Shown: positions 45,301 to 57,300 of the stretch, one piece after another | Layout: each line of letters opens with the position of its first letter | Numbering within the stretch: the first letter of the stretch is position 1 | Assembly (NCBI RefSeq): GCF_002234675.1 | Contig: NC_019863.2 | Span: forward strand, 1,813,609-1,877,608 | Direction of reading: 5' to 3' | DNA length: 64,000 nucleotides | DNA from: Oryzias latipes | Lineage: Eukaryota; Chordata; Actinopteri; Beloniformes; Adrianichthyidae | The notes under the pieces: generated by a model | What the model saw: only the letters and a program-made list of their open reading frames with translations | The model's database searches: none | Told to the model about the DNA's origin: nothing | Program-made: the position numbers and the translations under genes

Positions 45301-48300
45301 CATGAAAGTAGGCGGGGCGGGTGAGCCTCATGAAAGGAGGCGGGGCGGGTGAGCCTCATGAAAGGAGGCGGGGCGGGTGAGCCTCATGAAAGGAGGCGGG
45401 GCAGGTGAGCCTCATGAAAGGAGATGGGGCGGGTGAGCCTCATGAAAGGAGGCGGTGCGGGTGAACCACATGAAAGTAGGCGGGGCGGGTGAGCCTCATG
45501 AAAGGAGGCGGGGCGGGTGAGCCTCATGAAAGTAGGCGGGGCGGGTGAGCCTCATGAAAGTAGGCGGGGCGGGTGAGCCTCATGAAAGGAGGCGGGGCGG
45601 GTGAGCCTCATGAAAGGAGGCGGGGCGGGTGAGCCTCATGAAAGGAGGCAGGGCGGGTGAGCCTCATGAAAGTAGGCGGGGCGGGTGAGCCTCATGAAAG
45701 TAGGCGGTGCGGGTGAGCCTCATGAAAGTAGGCGGGGATGGTGAGCCTCATGAAAGGAGGCGGGGCGGGTGAGCCTCATGAAAGGAGGCGGGGTGAGTGA
45801 GCCTCATGAAAGTAGGCGGGGCTGGTGAGCCTCATGAAAGGAGGCGGGGCGGGTGAGCCTCATGAAAGGAGGCGGGGCGGGTGAGCCTCATGAAAGGAGG
45901 CGGGGCAGGTGAGCCTCATGAAAGTAGGCGGGGCAGGTGAGCCTCATGAAAGTAGGCGGGGCTGGTGAGCCTCATGAAAGTAGGCGGGGCTGGTGAGCCT
46001 CATGAAAGGAGGCGGGGCGGGTGAGCCTCATGAAAGGAGGCGGGGCGAGTGAGCCTCATGAAAGGAGGCGGGGCGGGTGAGCCTCATGATGAAGGAGGCG
46101 GGGCGGGTGAGCCTCATGAAAGTAGGCGGGGCGGGTGAGCCTCATGAAAGTAGGCGGGGCGGGTGAGCCTCATGAAAGGAGGCGGGGCGGGTGAGCCTCA
46201 TGAAAGTAGGCGGTGCGGGTGAACCACATGAAAGTAGGCGGGGCGGGTAAGCCTCATGAAAGGAAGCGGGGCGGGTGAGCCTCATGAAAGGAGGCGGGGC
46301 GGGTGAGCCTCATGAAAGTAGGCGGGGCGGGTGAGCCTCATGAAAGTAGGCGGGGCGGGTGAGCCTCATGAAAGGAGGCGGGGCGGGTGAGCCTCATGAA
46401 AGGAGGCGGGGCGGGTGAGCCTCATGAAAGGAGGCGGGGCAGGTGAGCCTCATGAAAGGAGATGGGGCGGGTGAGCCTCATGAAAGGAGGCGGTGCGGGT
46501 GAACCACATGAAAGTAGGCGGGGCGGGTGAGCCTCATGAAAGGAGGCAGGGCGGGTGAGCCTCATGAAAGTAGGCGGTGCGGGTGAGCCTCATGAAAGTA
46601 GGCGGTGCGGGTGAGCCTCATGAAAGGAGGCGGGGCAGGTGAGCCTCATGAAAGTAGGCGGGGCGGGTGAGCCTCATGAAAGTAGGCGGGGCGGGTGAGC
46701 CTCATGAAAGTAGGCGGGGCGGGTGAGCCTCATGAAAGTAGGCGGTGCGGGTGAGCCTCATGCAGACGCCAAGCGGTCAGAGAACTTTAAAAAAAAAAAG
46801 GGAACGATGGCGTTATATAAAAAAGTATTTTTTATGGATAAAAATCCATAACTAAAAAACTCACTAACTAAATAAAGGAACTGTGAATACTGCTGCTATG
46901 CCTCAGACTAGATAATTCCTTTTTTTACGGTTTGTTTTAGCGTCTCCGACTACAATAGTTTGACTGAAATGTGCTTATTTTTAGTTTTGAAAATTCAGTG
47001 TAAACGTACAGAACACCATCGGTTAAAAAGTGTCCAAACGCCGTTTGTAACAATCACACAAACATCAGGGATGACTTCATTCCCTCCACAGACGGTTCTG
47101 TCAGACGGAGAGTCGTCTTCAGAGGCCGATCCGGACAACTCGGCGGTCGTGCTGCAGGCGCTGATCCGTGACTCCTCCCCTCAACGCTCCTCCCAAACCA
47201 GCTCCTCGTTGTCCCCTCTCCCGGAAGCGGCGCTGTCTGCGCTGCGTTCGGTGGTCACAAACATGATGCTGCAGCTGCAGGTGACACGCCAGCAGAAATC
47301 TCTACAGGATTGGAATAGTTGATGCTGCTAAATAAGCCAATAGGATTAAAGGTTTTATGTTTTTATTTAGGCATTTCATAGACTGGTTAATAACCCTGCT
47401 GGGTGTGTTCATGGCCTTGTGTGAATGACAGAAGTTAAATCTAAAGATGTGGAGCATCTTTTTCTCTCCATAAAATCATTGACTGTATATCAGGAGTGTC
47501 AAACTCCAGGCCAGGAGGCCCAGCCTCCTGCTGGTTTCCAGAAATCCTGCCTTAGCTGCAGCTGATTACCTGGATCAGGTGTGTTTAGCCAATAAGGAGC
47601 CTCAATAGCAGGATGGTTGGAAAACATGGATTTTGACCCCGTGTATTGTAAAGGAACTGGACTGAGAGAGCGTGACGCCCCCCTTCGAAAATGACTTCCA
47701 GTTCAGTCCCCATTAGTTTGCGATACGGACGCCGTCATGTCGGAGCCAGACGCCGGTAAGCAATGATTGGTCCGAGTGGGTATCAGTTATGGTTTCTATG
47801 GCAACCACCCTTACCAGTCAGGAGTGAGCTTTTTGGAAGTCCACGCCCCTACTATTTGAAAGTGGGCTCTGGCGAATCTGTCAATCAAACGTTTCAAACC
47901 TTTGATGTACGACCGCAAACTCTTATTAAGGGCATTGGATTGGTCAGTTTATGACTCCAATAACCTGAACCACAGAAAAAATATAATGGGAAAAAAAAGA
48001 GGATTATCAAGAAGATGTTAAAAACAGTGGCAGAGCAAGAACGCTTCTTCTGACCAATAGAACGAGCTGTTTATTTCTCTGTAGAAGTCTATGGGATCTT
48101 GGTTTTTGAGACCAGCGGGCACTTCCTGTTTCAAACACCAGAGGGGAGGCGTCATTCAGTCCAGTTCTCACGTATAGTCAATTCTTATAACCAAAGACGG
48201 GTGTTACAGATGACTAAAAGTCTGGATTTGATAAAGGATCAGCAGCATCAAATCAGCTTTTGTCCCTCAGATACACAGGTTTGTTTTTGCTGTTGCTGGT

Positions 48301-51300
48301 TTGATGAATCTCCTGGTTTGATGGTTTTTTTAGGATGTTCGAGGTCGTCTGCTCTCTGCACAGTCCTCTGCGCAGAAGTTTCGCAAGCAGCTGTCAGAAA
48401 TCGACTCTGCTAAAAGAGACGCAGACCAACGAAACCAAGCTCTGCAGCGAGACAAGGACGCTGCTCTCAGAGAGCGGGAAACTGCCCAGAGGGAGAAGGA
48501 GCAACTGAAGCAAGAGAGAGACAAGCTGGCCAGGTTTTAGACCTCTCCTCTGACCGTCTGCTCACCGCACGCTGCAATATGTTTTATGACCATGTCGCCC
48601 ACACCCAGTGAGAAGGCCAACCTGGAGAAGGCTGTTCAGGCGCTGCACAGCAGCAACCAGATGCTGCAGATGGACTACGAGAAGCTCCAGCTGGCTGTGG
48701 CTTCTGCACAGCGAGAGCGAGACCGCGAGAGGGAGGAGAAGGAGGCTGCCATCCATGACGGGGAGCGCTGGAAGACGGAGATTCAGAGGATGTAAGCAGT
48801 TTAATTGATAGTGATTAAATGAATGAGATGTGGACACTAATCCTGTGCAGTCAGCACAGACTACAGAACACCGGCTAAGGCTCTTTGCAAATGTGCAGAC
48901 CCTGCTGTCTTTTTTTAGGATCTGTTTGAGCTTCTGTCTTTCTGATGGTCCACAAACATCATTTTCTAAAATTACAGCTGTTCCGATCTATTAAAAACAT
49001 GCAGGACTTTAAAAAAAGTCCATTTGATTTTGGAGGTGCTGCAAAGAAGTACAAACTGAAGCCTCTCCTGGATAAATGACACTTATCTGGCATTGAAATC
49101 ATAAATGAGCAGGAACTTTTGCAGCAGCCATCTTTTGATTAGCAAAATATGGACTGAAAAATCCTCGTATTAAACCATTTAATTTAGCAAATGATCACTA
49201 AATGGTTCCTGATGTTCACTGCACGGATGTGTTACCTGAACACAGACAGAAGCAGAGGGACCAGAGTGAAAGTCGAGCCTCGGCTCAGCGGGGAGAACTG
49301 TCTGCAGTGTTACAAACTCACCAGCAGGGGGAGGTGGAGAGGCAGCTGCTGGAACAGGAGAGTGCCCACCTTTCAGAGGCCCTTGCTCGGGTGAGAGAAG
49401 GCTGCATTTGTAGTCATTTTAGACTCAGTGCATCTTTCAGTTGGTGTTTTTGTGTTAGATGCCACCCAGATCTGAGCCAGGTTTCTCCTGCAGGCTGCAA
49501 GCACCAACAAAGAGCTGTCGCTGCATCTGAGCAAGCTGCAGTATGAAGATGCAGCTCTCAGAGACTCTCTCACAAAGATGGGAAACCTGAATGAGGGTCT
49601 GGTCCAGGACAAGGTGGACCTTAACAAGTATATTCTGCAGGTGATGGCAGCAAAACACCTTAAATCATGAGAGTTTACTCTCAGTGCCTCTAATTACGTA
49701 CATTTGCAGTCTTTTTCTTTTTTTTAGCTAATGTATTTTACATTATTCTTTGGAAACACAATAGAAAATAAAAGCTCAGTATTTAAAAAAAATTAGAGTT
49801 TAGAAGCAAGAATTTAAAATGAAAGCACGGCTGGGTATTTCCATGTTCTTTCTCACTTGATGACTAATAAACATATGAAGAAGTCTTCTTTTATGCAAAA
49901 TGGTATTCTTATTTTTATAGAAGAATAGGCTTTGTTGTCGCATGAACTGCTGCTTCTGTCTCCAAGCTTGAGGAGGAGAAGGCCGTCCTACAGGCTCAGA
50001 AACGGGAGGCGGAGCAGGAGAAACTGTCCATCAGGGACGAGCTGGTCCGGCAGGAGCAGAACCGACTGGAGTTGGAGTCTTCCCGCGTCACACTGCAGCA
50101 GTCTCTGCAGGACACCGAGTTCAGTCGGGTGGGCGTGGAGGCAGAGCTGCAGAACCTCAGGGCTGAACGACTGAAGCTACAGGAAAAGGTCGCCCAGGTA
50201 CACAACCAAACGTGTCTTCTGGAAATGATGTCAGGGTTTTGTGTTGTTTTATAACATTGTTTTTTGCTTTAAATGTACCGTTTTGCTTAAACCGCATCTG
50301 TGCTTTATTTTTTCCATTCAACTCCATCTGTCTCTTCTGTCGGTTTGGCTTTTGTGACAGTTGTGTGGTGAGGTGGCCTCTCTAGATTCAGAGTTGAGTC
50401 TCGCCAAGGGGGAGGGCCAGAGGAGCGAAATGGCCTTGGAGGAAGCCGGCCGCAGTCGAGCAGAACTGACCAAAGACAAAGCAGCTCTAGTGGTTCAGCT
50501 GACGGCATCTGAGAGAGAAAACGCAATGCTAGCCGAGGAACTGACAGCTTTCAGGTCAGACCTGGGTTGATGGTTATGGATGGTAATTGTGGATTTTGAG
50601 ATGTGTGGTTTTTGTTTTTTTTTGCACATCAACACAAATGTGTTTGTTAGCCCGTCAGATAAAATATATATTTCCTCCTTCAGAAAGGCCTGAAGCTGTT
50701 CCAAAATGTTTTGTTTCTTTTCTGACCATCATTCTCCTGTTTGTCACTCAGTTTATCAAAAAAGACAAGATGTCGGGCAAGAGCATAAAATACGTAAAAT
50801 AAAGCAGTGAGGGAACAGTAAAATTAAAGTGATAGATGTGTCTTCATTTTTCTTTGGTGCTTAAATATCGTATTCTTGTGGCTTTTGCGTGCTTGGCCTG
50901 CAGGTCGGAGCGGGAGACCCTGGAAACGAGTCTCTTTGATGCGCAGCAGCAGCTTTTGCAGGCAGAGTCTTGCAGGGAACAGCTGGAAGCAGAAAACCAA
51001 AACCTCCGCGTTCGCTGTGAAACTGCCACAGGTGAAGGGAAAACCAGCTAAATGCAGAAAAAAAAACCAGATCTGACTTGTGAAGGAAGAGATGATCACA
51101 GTGGATCTTTTCCGATTGAGTTGTATCCCTGTTTTCTGTTTTCCTGGACTGCAGTGGAGCTCAGGCGTTTGCGCTCAGATGCTGAGAATCAGCTGGCCCA
51201 GGCTGAGAGAGACAAACAAGCGCTGACTCAAGCTCTCAGCGCCGCTCAGCTGGAGGCCCAGCAGGCTTCACGCAAGGCCACCTCCGAGCATCAGGAGGAG

Positions 51301-54300
51301 GTGGAGAGACTGGCCTTAGAGAAGGTCAGCGGTCACGTTAAATATCATTGAAAACTCCTTCTGGGTGTCCTCATGAAGCCATTTGCTCTCCTGCACAGGA
51401 AGTCGTGCGGCACAGCTTGCAGATGGAGCACGAGACGGCTGTCCGGAAACTCCGACAAGAAGTCGAAGATCAGCTCCAGAAAGCCAGGAGAGAAAAAGAG
51501 GAGCTGCAGGACGGACTGAGGGCTCTGCAGCACGAGCGAGATCAGAGCCTGCTGCAGGCGGAAACGGAGAAACAACAGGTGAAACCATGAAGAGAAGGCG
51601 GCTTCTGACCGCGGGGTTCAGCCACGCCTTGGTGTTGAGCAGAATTTCCTCTGTTTGCAGGCCCTTTCACTGAAGGAGGCAGAGAAAACGGTTTTGTTGG
51701 AGAAGGTGTCCGGTCTGCAGGCTGATCTGTCAGCGCTGAGCCTGGAGGCTGAGCGGACAGCCAGAGAAGCTGCCCAGTACAAAGAGCAGGAGCAGGTGAG
51801 GACAGGAGAGGCTGCAGGGACATCTACACCGACTCAGAGGTCTACCTTTTACTTTATTTTTATTTGATTTTGCTTGTTTGTTCCAGATCAGAGTTGGGGC
51901 TCTAACCAGCGAACTGCAAGAACTTCGGTCACAGATGGAAGATGCAGCGGCCGGTCATGAAAGGGACATCCTGAGTCTGAACGAAACCTGTGCAGACCTC
52001 CGTTCTCGTGCTGATGTTGCCCTCAAAGAGGTACACGATCCCTCACAAGAGATGTCATAGTTCACACAAAATGTCATTCTCTCACAAAAATAGTCACGCA
52101 GACAGAATTTGTTTAGAGTTGCAGGAGCTCCCGCTACAAATCTGAAGACTCTCTGTTCAGACGTAACATATGAGCCAAACAAATGTTCAGATTCTCACAA
52201 TATTAATCATTCGTTCAATTGAAAAAAATAAGAAAACATCATTTATTGTGCTTTCCTAAATCAGCAAGCATTCCTTATTTCTGGTGTCATAGTCATCACC
52301 TAAAGGTCTCTAGTCTTGTCTGATCAGACCTTCACATCAATCCTGGAGGAATTTTTCTGTTTTCATCTGTGGAAAACATTACCTCTAAAATTTAAACAGA
52401 CCGAACTTTTATTGGAATCTTCCAAAATAAAACCTTTATCCTATTCCCACCTTTCTTAGACGCCTTGATCATGGCTTGTAAAGGCTTCACATCGCTAAGG
52501 CTACGTTCACACTGCAAGCTGAAACGACCCCATTCCGATTTTTTTGCCCCTATGCGACTTGTATCTGATCTTTTCATGACAGTCTGAACGACACAGATCT
52601 GATCTTTTTTAAAATGCGACCCAGGCCACTTGAGTATGTGGTCCTGAATCCGATACGTATCCGATCTTTTGAAATGCGACCTCCGTCTGAACGGCCAGAC
52701 CACATGTATCCTAACCGTACGTCATCGATACGCTACAAACGTCATCATTCTGCGTTGAAGTAGGCGGGAACGAGAACGTAAACATCAACCATGGCGGACG
52801 ATGCTGCTGAGACCAGTCAGTGGAAGGGAAGCGAGGTCACCGATTGGATTCATATTTGGGGTGACAGCTCTATCCAGGCCAAACTACAGGGCTCTTTGCA
52901 ACCGGGCGGTTTTTGAAAAAGTTTCCTGCGAAATGGCCGAGTGTGGTGTTGAACCTTTCCCGCCATTACTTTTGGTCAGAAGAAGCGCGGGGGAGACCTT
53001 CTCCAGGGCCGAAGGCGGATCCTCCTTCGGGGTTCACTTCCCCGTTCGGACCCTCAGATTTTCCAGAGCGGGTTAATAAAGAGTCAATAGCATTTATTCT
53101 GGGGGAAACCTTCTTTTATTACCGTTCTCCTTCCTCCATAACACACAACATGAATGCGCGTCGCCCTAATTCCCTACCTCGCTGCCCGCGCTCTCTCCTC
53201 TCTCTTCCACACACGCGCGCGGCCCCAGCACATACACATCCCCATTACACAACAGTGGGTACTGACGATCCCGGCTCCATTGCCTTCTTAAAAATGAGAA
53301 GATTGTTATTGTTCTGGCTCCTTTGTGAAAATATATTTAATAATGCAAAAAGAGCTCCGCTGTTGACAACACTGTTGTTGACATCCATTGTTTAACGTTA
53401 GCTACTTCCGCAAACAACAGTGACGTCGTTCACCGTTGAGTACTATTCTGCACATGATGGTCACTTCTGGGTCATTTCACGGTCACACAGGAGATCACAA
53501 CAGTTCACATTTAATTGGAAATGTGAACGGTCTTGCAAAAAAATCGAATTTTTTCAGAAAATCGGAATTGAGCATTAAGCCCTGCAGTGTGAATCTAGTT
53601 TAGATGTTCTGATATTTTCTTTTACATTACATTTGATTCATTGACAAACACAGAATCTAGAATCAAGATCTTTTTCCTGTTTTATAAAATGATTGAGTTT
53701 TGTTTATTATAGCTTACATTTGTAATTTTAAAGAGCCTTTTTTTCTCTATTGGTTTTTTAGATACTTTCACTACTCACTACATAGGCCCGCGCTATAGTT
53801 TGTTGGTAGTCAGGGGTTAGGGTGAGAATTCGGACATGGCCACAGAAACATGGTGGTGAGAAGCTGCCGGGACCGGGAGAATCTTTAAATTATCCCATGA
53901 ACCCTGAATGGAGACGTGATAACCCATGTTTTAGCCCAGAGGAAATTTCAGAATAAAAGCAGAGCAACTTCCGTTTTGAGATAAAGTGTTGTGCTGTGAG
54001 TTAATAGTTTCGTGTTGTAAGTAAAGTTTTTCAGCTTTGTGACGAATTGTAGTGTATTCATTTGTGTTGTGTTGTGTTGTGTGGCCCTCCTGGGCCACCG
54101 TAGTTCAGAATCAACAATAGTATTGGACAAGTTCCATGAGTATAAAACTCAGACATTTTGGTTCTCTTCAGCATTTCTGTCAAAAAAACATTTTTTCGCT
54201 CTTCTATTTGCGAACCTTGTCATCAGAAAGCGTTACTTGCTTTTGAGGGGTCACTTCCTTTAGCAAATTGCCTTTTTTGCCTCGTGTATGCAGCTCAGTT

Positions 54301-57300
54301 TCCTATTATCTTTATGACTTGCTGAGGAGAACATTTCTCGTTGTTGCCTCTCAGCTGGAGCAGTGCAGAGCTTCTCTCTCTGCTGCTGAGGAGAATCGAG
54401 AGCAGCTGAGGCGGGACTTCCTGGAGACGGAGCGCAGACTCACCCAAACTCAGGAAGCGTCAGAAAACCACCGGAGGGAAGGAGCCGAGCTGCGGCGCAG
54501 CCTCTGTGATGTCACCAGGGAGAGAGATGCTCTCAGCCAATCAAATGCTCAGCTGAGGGAAGCTCTCCGAAGCGCAGAAACGGAGAGAATAAGGTAACTT
54601 CTGAAACGGCGGATCGACAAACGTCGGCGTTTTGGTTGCAGACAGTTTTTCTGCTTGTTCCATCAGCGTGAAACGGCAGTGTGAGGAGAAGGAGCAGCGG
54701 CTGGTTGTGCTGGAGGAGAGCCTGTCCTCCTCGCAGAAGGAGGTGGCAGAGCTGCGGAGTTGCCTGAGGGAGGTGGAAAGGTCCCGCCTTGAGGCTCGCC
54801 GTGAGCTTCAGGAGCTTCGGAGACAGGTCAGAAAAACCTATGAACCTGTTTGCTCAGTGCTCCACAGGCTCACTTTTTACCAACACGTCAGGTCAGAGTG
54901 ATGGTCACAGGGTGTTTACTGTTTCCAGCTGAAGGTTCTGGATGCAGACAGAGAGCAGAAAGGGAGGGAGCTGGCGGAGCTGCAAACCCGCTTGTCGTTG
55001 GAGGAGCAAAGAGAGGAGGAAAGAGGAAAGGAGGTTTTCATTTTAAAACAGAAGCTCGCTGAAACCCAAACGGCCAGAGAGTCCCTCAAGAGAGAGGTGA
55101 GGATAAGGCAGAATGGAAACTTTGAAGCGTTTCTTGTCCCACTGCCTCTGCCTCTGCCACTGTATCTCATGTTATCTTTTATGTGCAGCTCTCCATGACA
55201 CAGAAGCGTCTGGTGGAGTCCGAGTCCGGCTGGCGCAGCTGTGAGCGGGAGCTGACGGCACAGCTGCAGGAGGCGCGAGGCTGCGAGAAGAAGCTCCAGG
55301 ATGAGGCCAAGAACCTGTCGGTGCGCGCGCAAGCGGCGCAGGAATCCGCCGCTCAGTGCAGCCTGCAGCTCAGCGAGGCGCAGGGGAGACTGACCGCCAC
55401 CGAAGCTGAGCTGACGCGGGCGGAGGCCTCCAAGAGGGATCTGGAGTTTCGCCTCAGCAGCCTCCAGTCGGCGCTGACGCGAACGCTGGGCATCGGGGCA
55501 AGCGGCAGGGCGAGCAGGGGGAGGAGTCCAGGCGGGAGCTCTGCATCACCTGGCAGTATCTCCCGTCACCACAGCATCTCACCTTTGCGCCCTTCGCTGT
55601 CGCCCCCTAAAGGTGAGCATAAACGTTTGGCTTCATACTAATTTAGATCTCTTAAATGCAGAGACTTTTAGTGTGACGTTTAGATCGTACATTCAGAAAG
55701 TTTGCATGAATAACCCGCTCCTTCTGGGCTCCATCTGTCTGGTTTAGAAAAAAAGCAATGAAAGGCAAACAGAGCTCGTTTCCATAGTGATCTGGTTATG
55801 ACAGGAGATGAAAAAACTGAAAATATTCCTCACATTTCTTTCCACAGCTTTCTGAAGCTATGTTCACACCGGCCTCTGCATCACGCGTTAAAGCGGCCAC
55901 TTCAAATGAAAACATGGCTTTCGGGCTCATTTCAGTCACATTTTTAGGACTGTCTTCATTGACCATGTGTGGAAAGCTAAACCAGATTGAACTTTGACCC
56001 ATCGGGGTCTCGGATTTGGTAGTGCTGTATGGACGGCGTCCCTTTCGGTTCACAGAAGTGCCAATCGTTTGAAAATTGATCATGGAGGACTCTGAGAAAT
56101 GATTCCTTTTAGTTTGTCCCAGACAAAGTTATAAGACACCAAGTCTTTCATTTATCGGAATAGAGCTGTGAAAGAAAAAGTCTGGAGCAAGAATCACCAG
56201 ATTTGCACCGCTTCGACATTTCACACCAAGCCTCTTCCATCTGTAGGTGATGGACATGTGCTATGAAACGGTAGGAAAGGAAAAGGAGCCCCTCCCTGCT
56301 TGTCCAGTGTGAGCACCGGGGGCTAAATGTGCGTTCAAGAACCCGTGTTTAGCAGGTTCTTGAATGTGTGTCGTAGAGCTGTGACGGTGTGGGATTTTTG
56401 AACCACCAGGGGGCGCGGTGTCGCGGTGTCGTGGTTAACTTCTTTAACAACTGAGTCCAGATGAAGTCGGATTTTATGCAAGTTACGGAGTTTTATGTTT
56501 AAAAAATCCACTCTCAGGTGAGGTTAGAGAGGCTGGAGTTGCAAGTCATTTCTGTTAACCCATTTCACTCCAGGAAAGAAGTGTTTGCTGCACTCACACA
56601 TGTAAAAATGTTTATCTTTTGGCAGAATTCAGAGGAAGCACGCCTGATAACACCATGGGATCAGGAGCTGTGTCTCCTGAAGGAGGCGGTACTCCTTTGC
56701 CTCCCGCTCAGCCAGAGCTGGATCCCGACACGCTGCGCAGTGGCCTCAGAGACTTCCTGCAGGAGCTGCGAGACGCACACAGACAAAGGGTTAATGACTG
56801 CTTTAAACATGAAACAGACACAGCACAGGCCTTGGATATCTGTAGAAGTTCATGGACAGTCTTTGTTTGTGTATTGCCGGCCTTATAGGATGATGCCCAA
56901 TGCCAGCTGATGACTCTGCAGCGGGAGCTGGAGGAGCAGAAGCTGGAGCGAGAATGTGCCGAGAACCGCTCCACTCAGCTGCAAAACAGCCTGAAGGAAT
57001 GCCAAGAAGGTCTAAACACTAGAACAGAACATCAAAGAGGCCTGAACCTGCTCCTTGATCACATCGTCACGTGTGCTTGCAGGGAAGCGTGGACTTGACG
57101 ACCGTCTGACCAGCACTCAGATTCTCCTGCAGCAGCAGGAGGATGCGGTGAAGAGAGTGGACAGAGAGAGGAGAGCTCTTGCCGACAGGGTGAGGGAGTT
57201 GGAGCGCTCGCTGCACACCGCAGAGATGGAGAAGAAGCACACTCAGGTAGAAACACGCTCGTGTGTCGCATGCACGCACTTAAACTCTGTAACTTTTGGA

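Larger units (their letters stand above)
47092..52030 (+). other. crocc: crocc exons 12-23 (central coiled coil)
   Basis: Exons are 47092-47280, 48334-48533, 48609-48791, 49246-49390, 49494-49640, 49967-50197, 50361-50554, 50904-51031, 51155-51324, 51399-51578, 51661-51795 and 51887-52030. Exon 12 carries the Ser-rich stretch (LSDGESSSEADPD, then SPQRSSQTSSSLSP) that corresponds to the Ser/Pro-rich interruption of the human protein, but it is shorter. The rest is coiled coil, for example LSKLQYEDAALRDSLTKM and LLQAETEKQQALSLKEAEK. The donor of exon 13 (AG|GTTTTAG) is weak. Confidence 0.88.

Noticed and set aside
43484..46762. Regular repeat array that could suggest CRISPR or a tandem peptide gene
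   Set aside because: Units are contiguous 28-mers with no unique spacers and the genome is vertebrate. Because 28 is not a multiple of three, no long coding frame persists; the 75-codon ORF at 44656-44883 is accidental.
52913..53395. 160-codon ORF in crocc intron 23
   Set aside because: It lies inside an inverted-repeat element, starts without context and shows no known domain.
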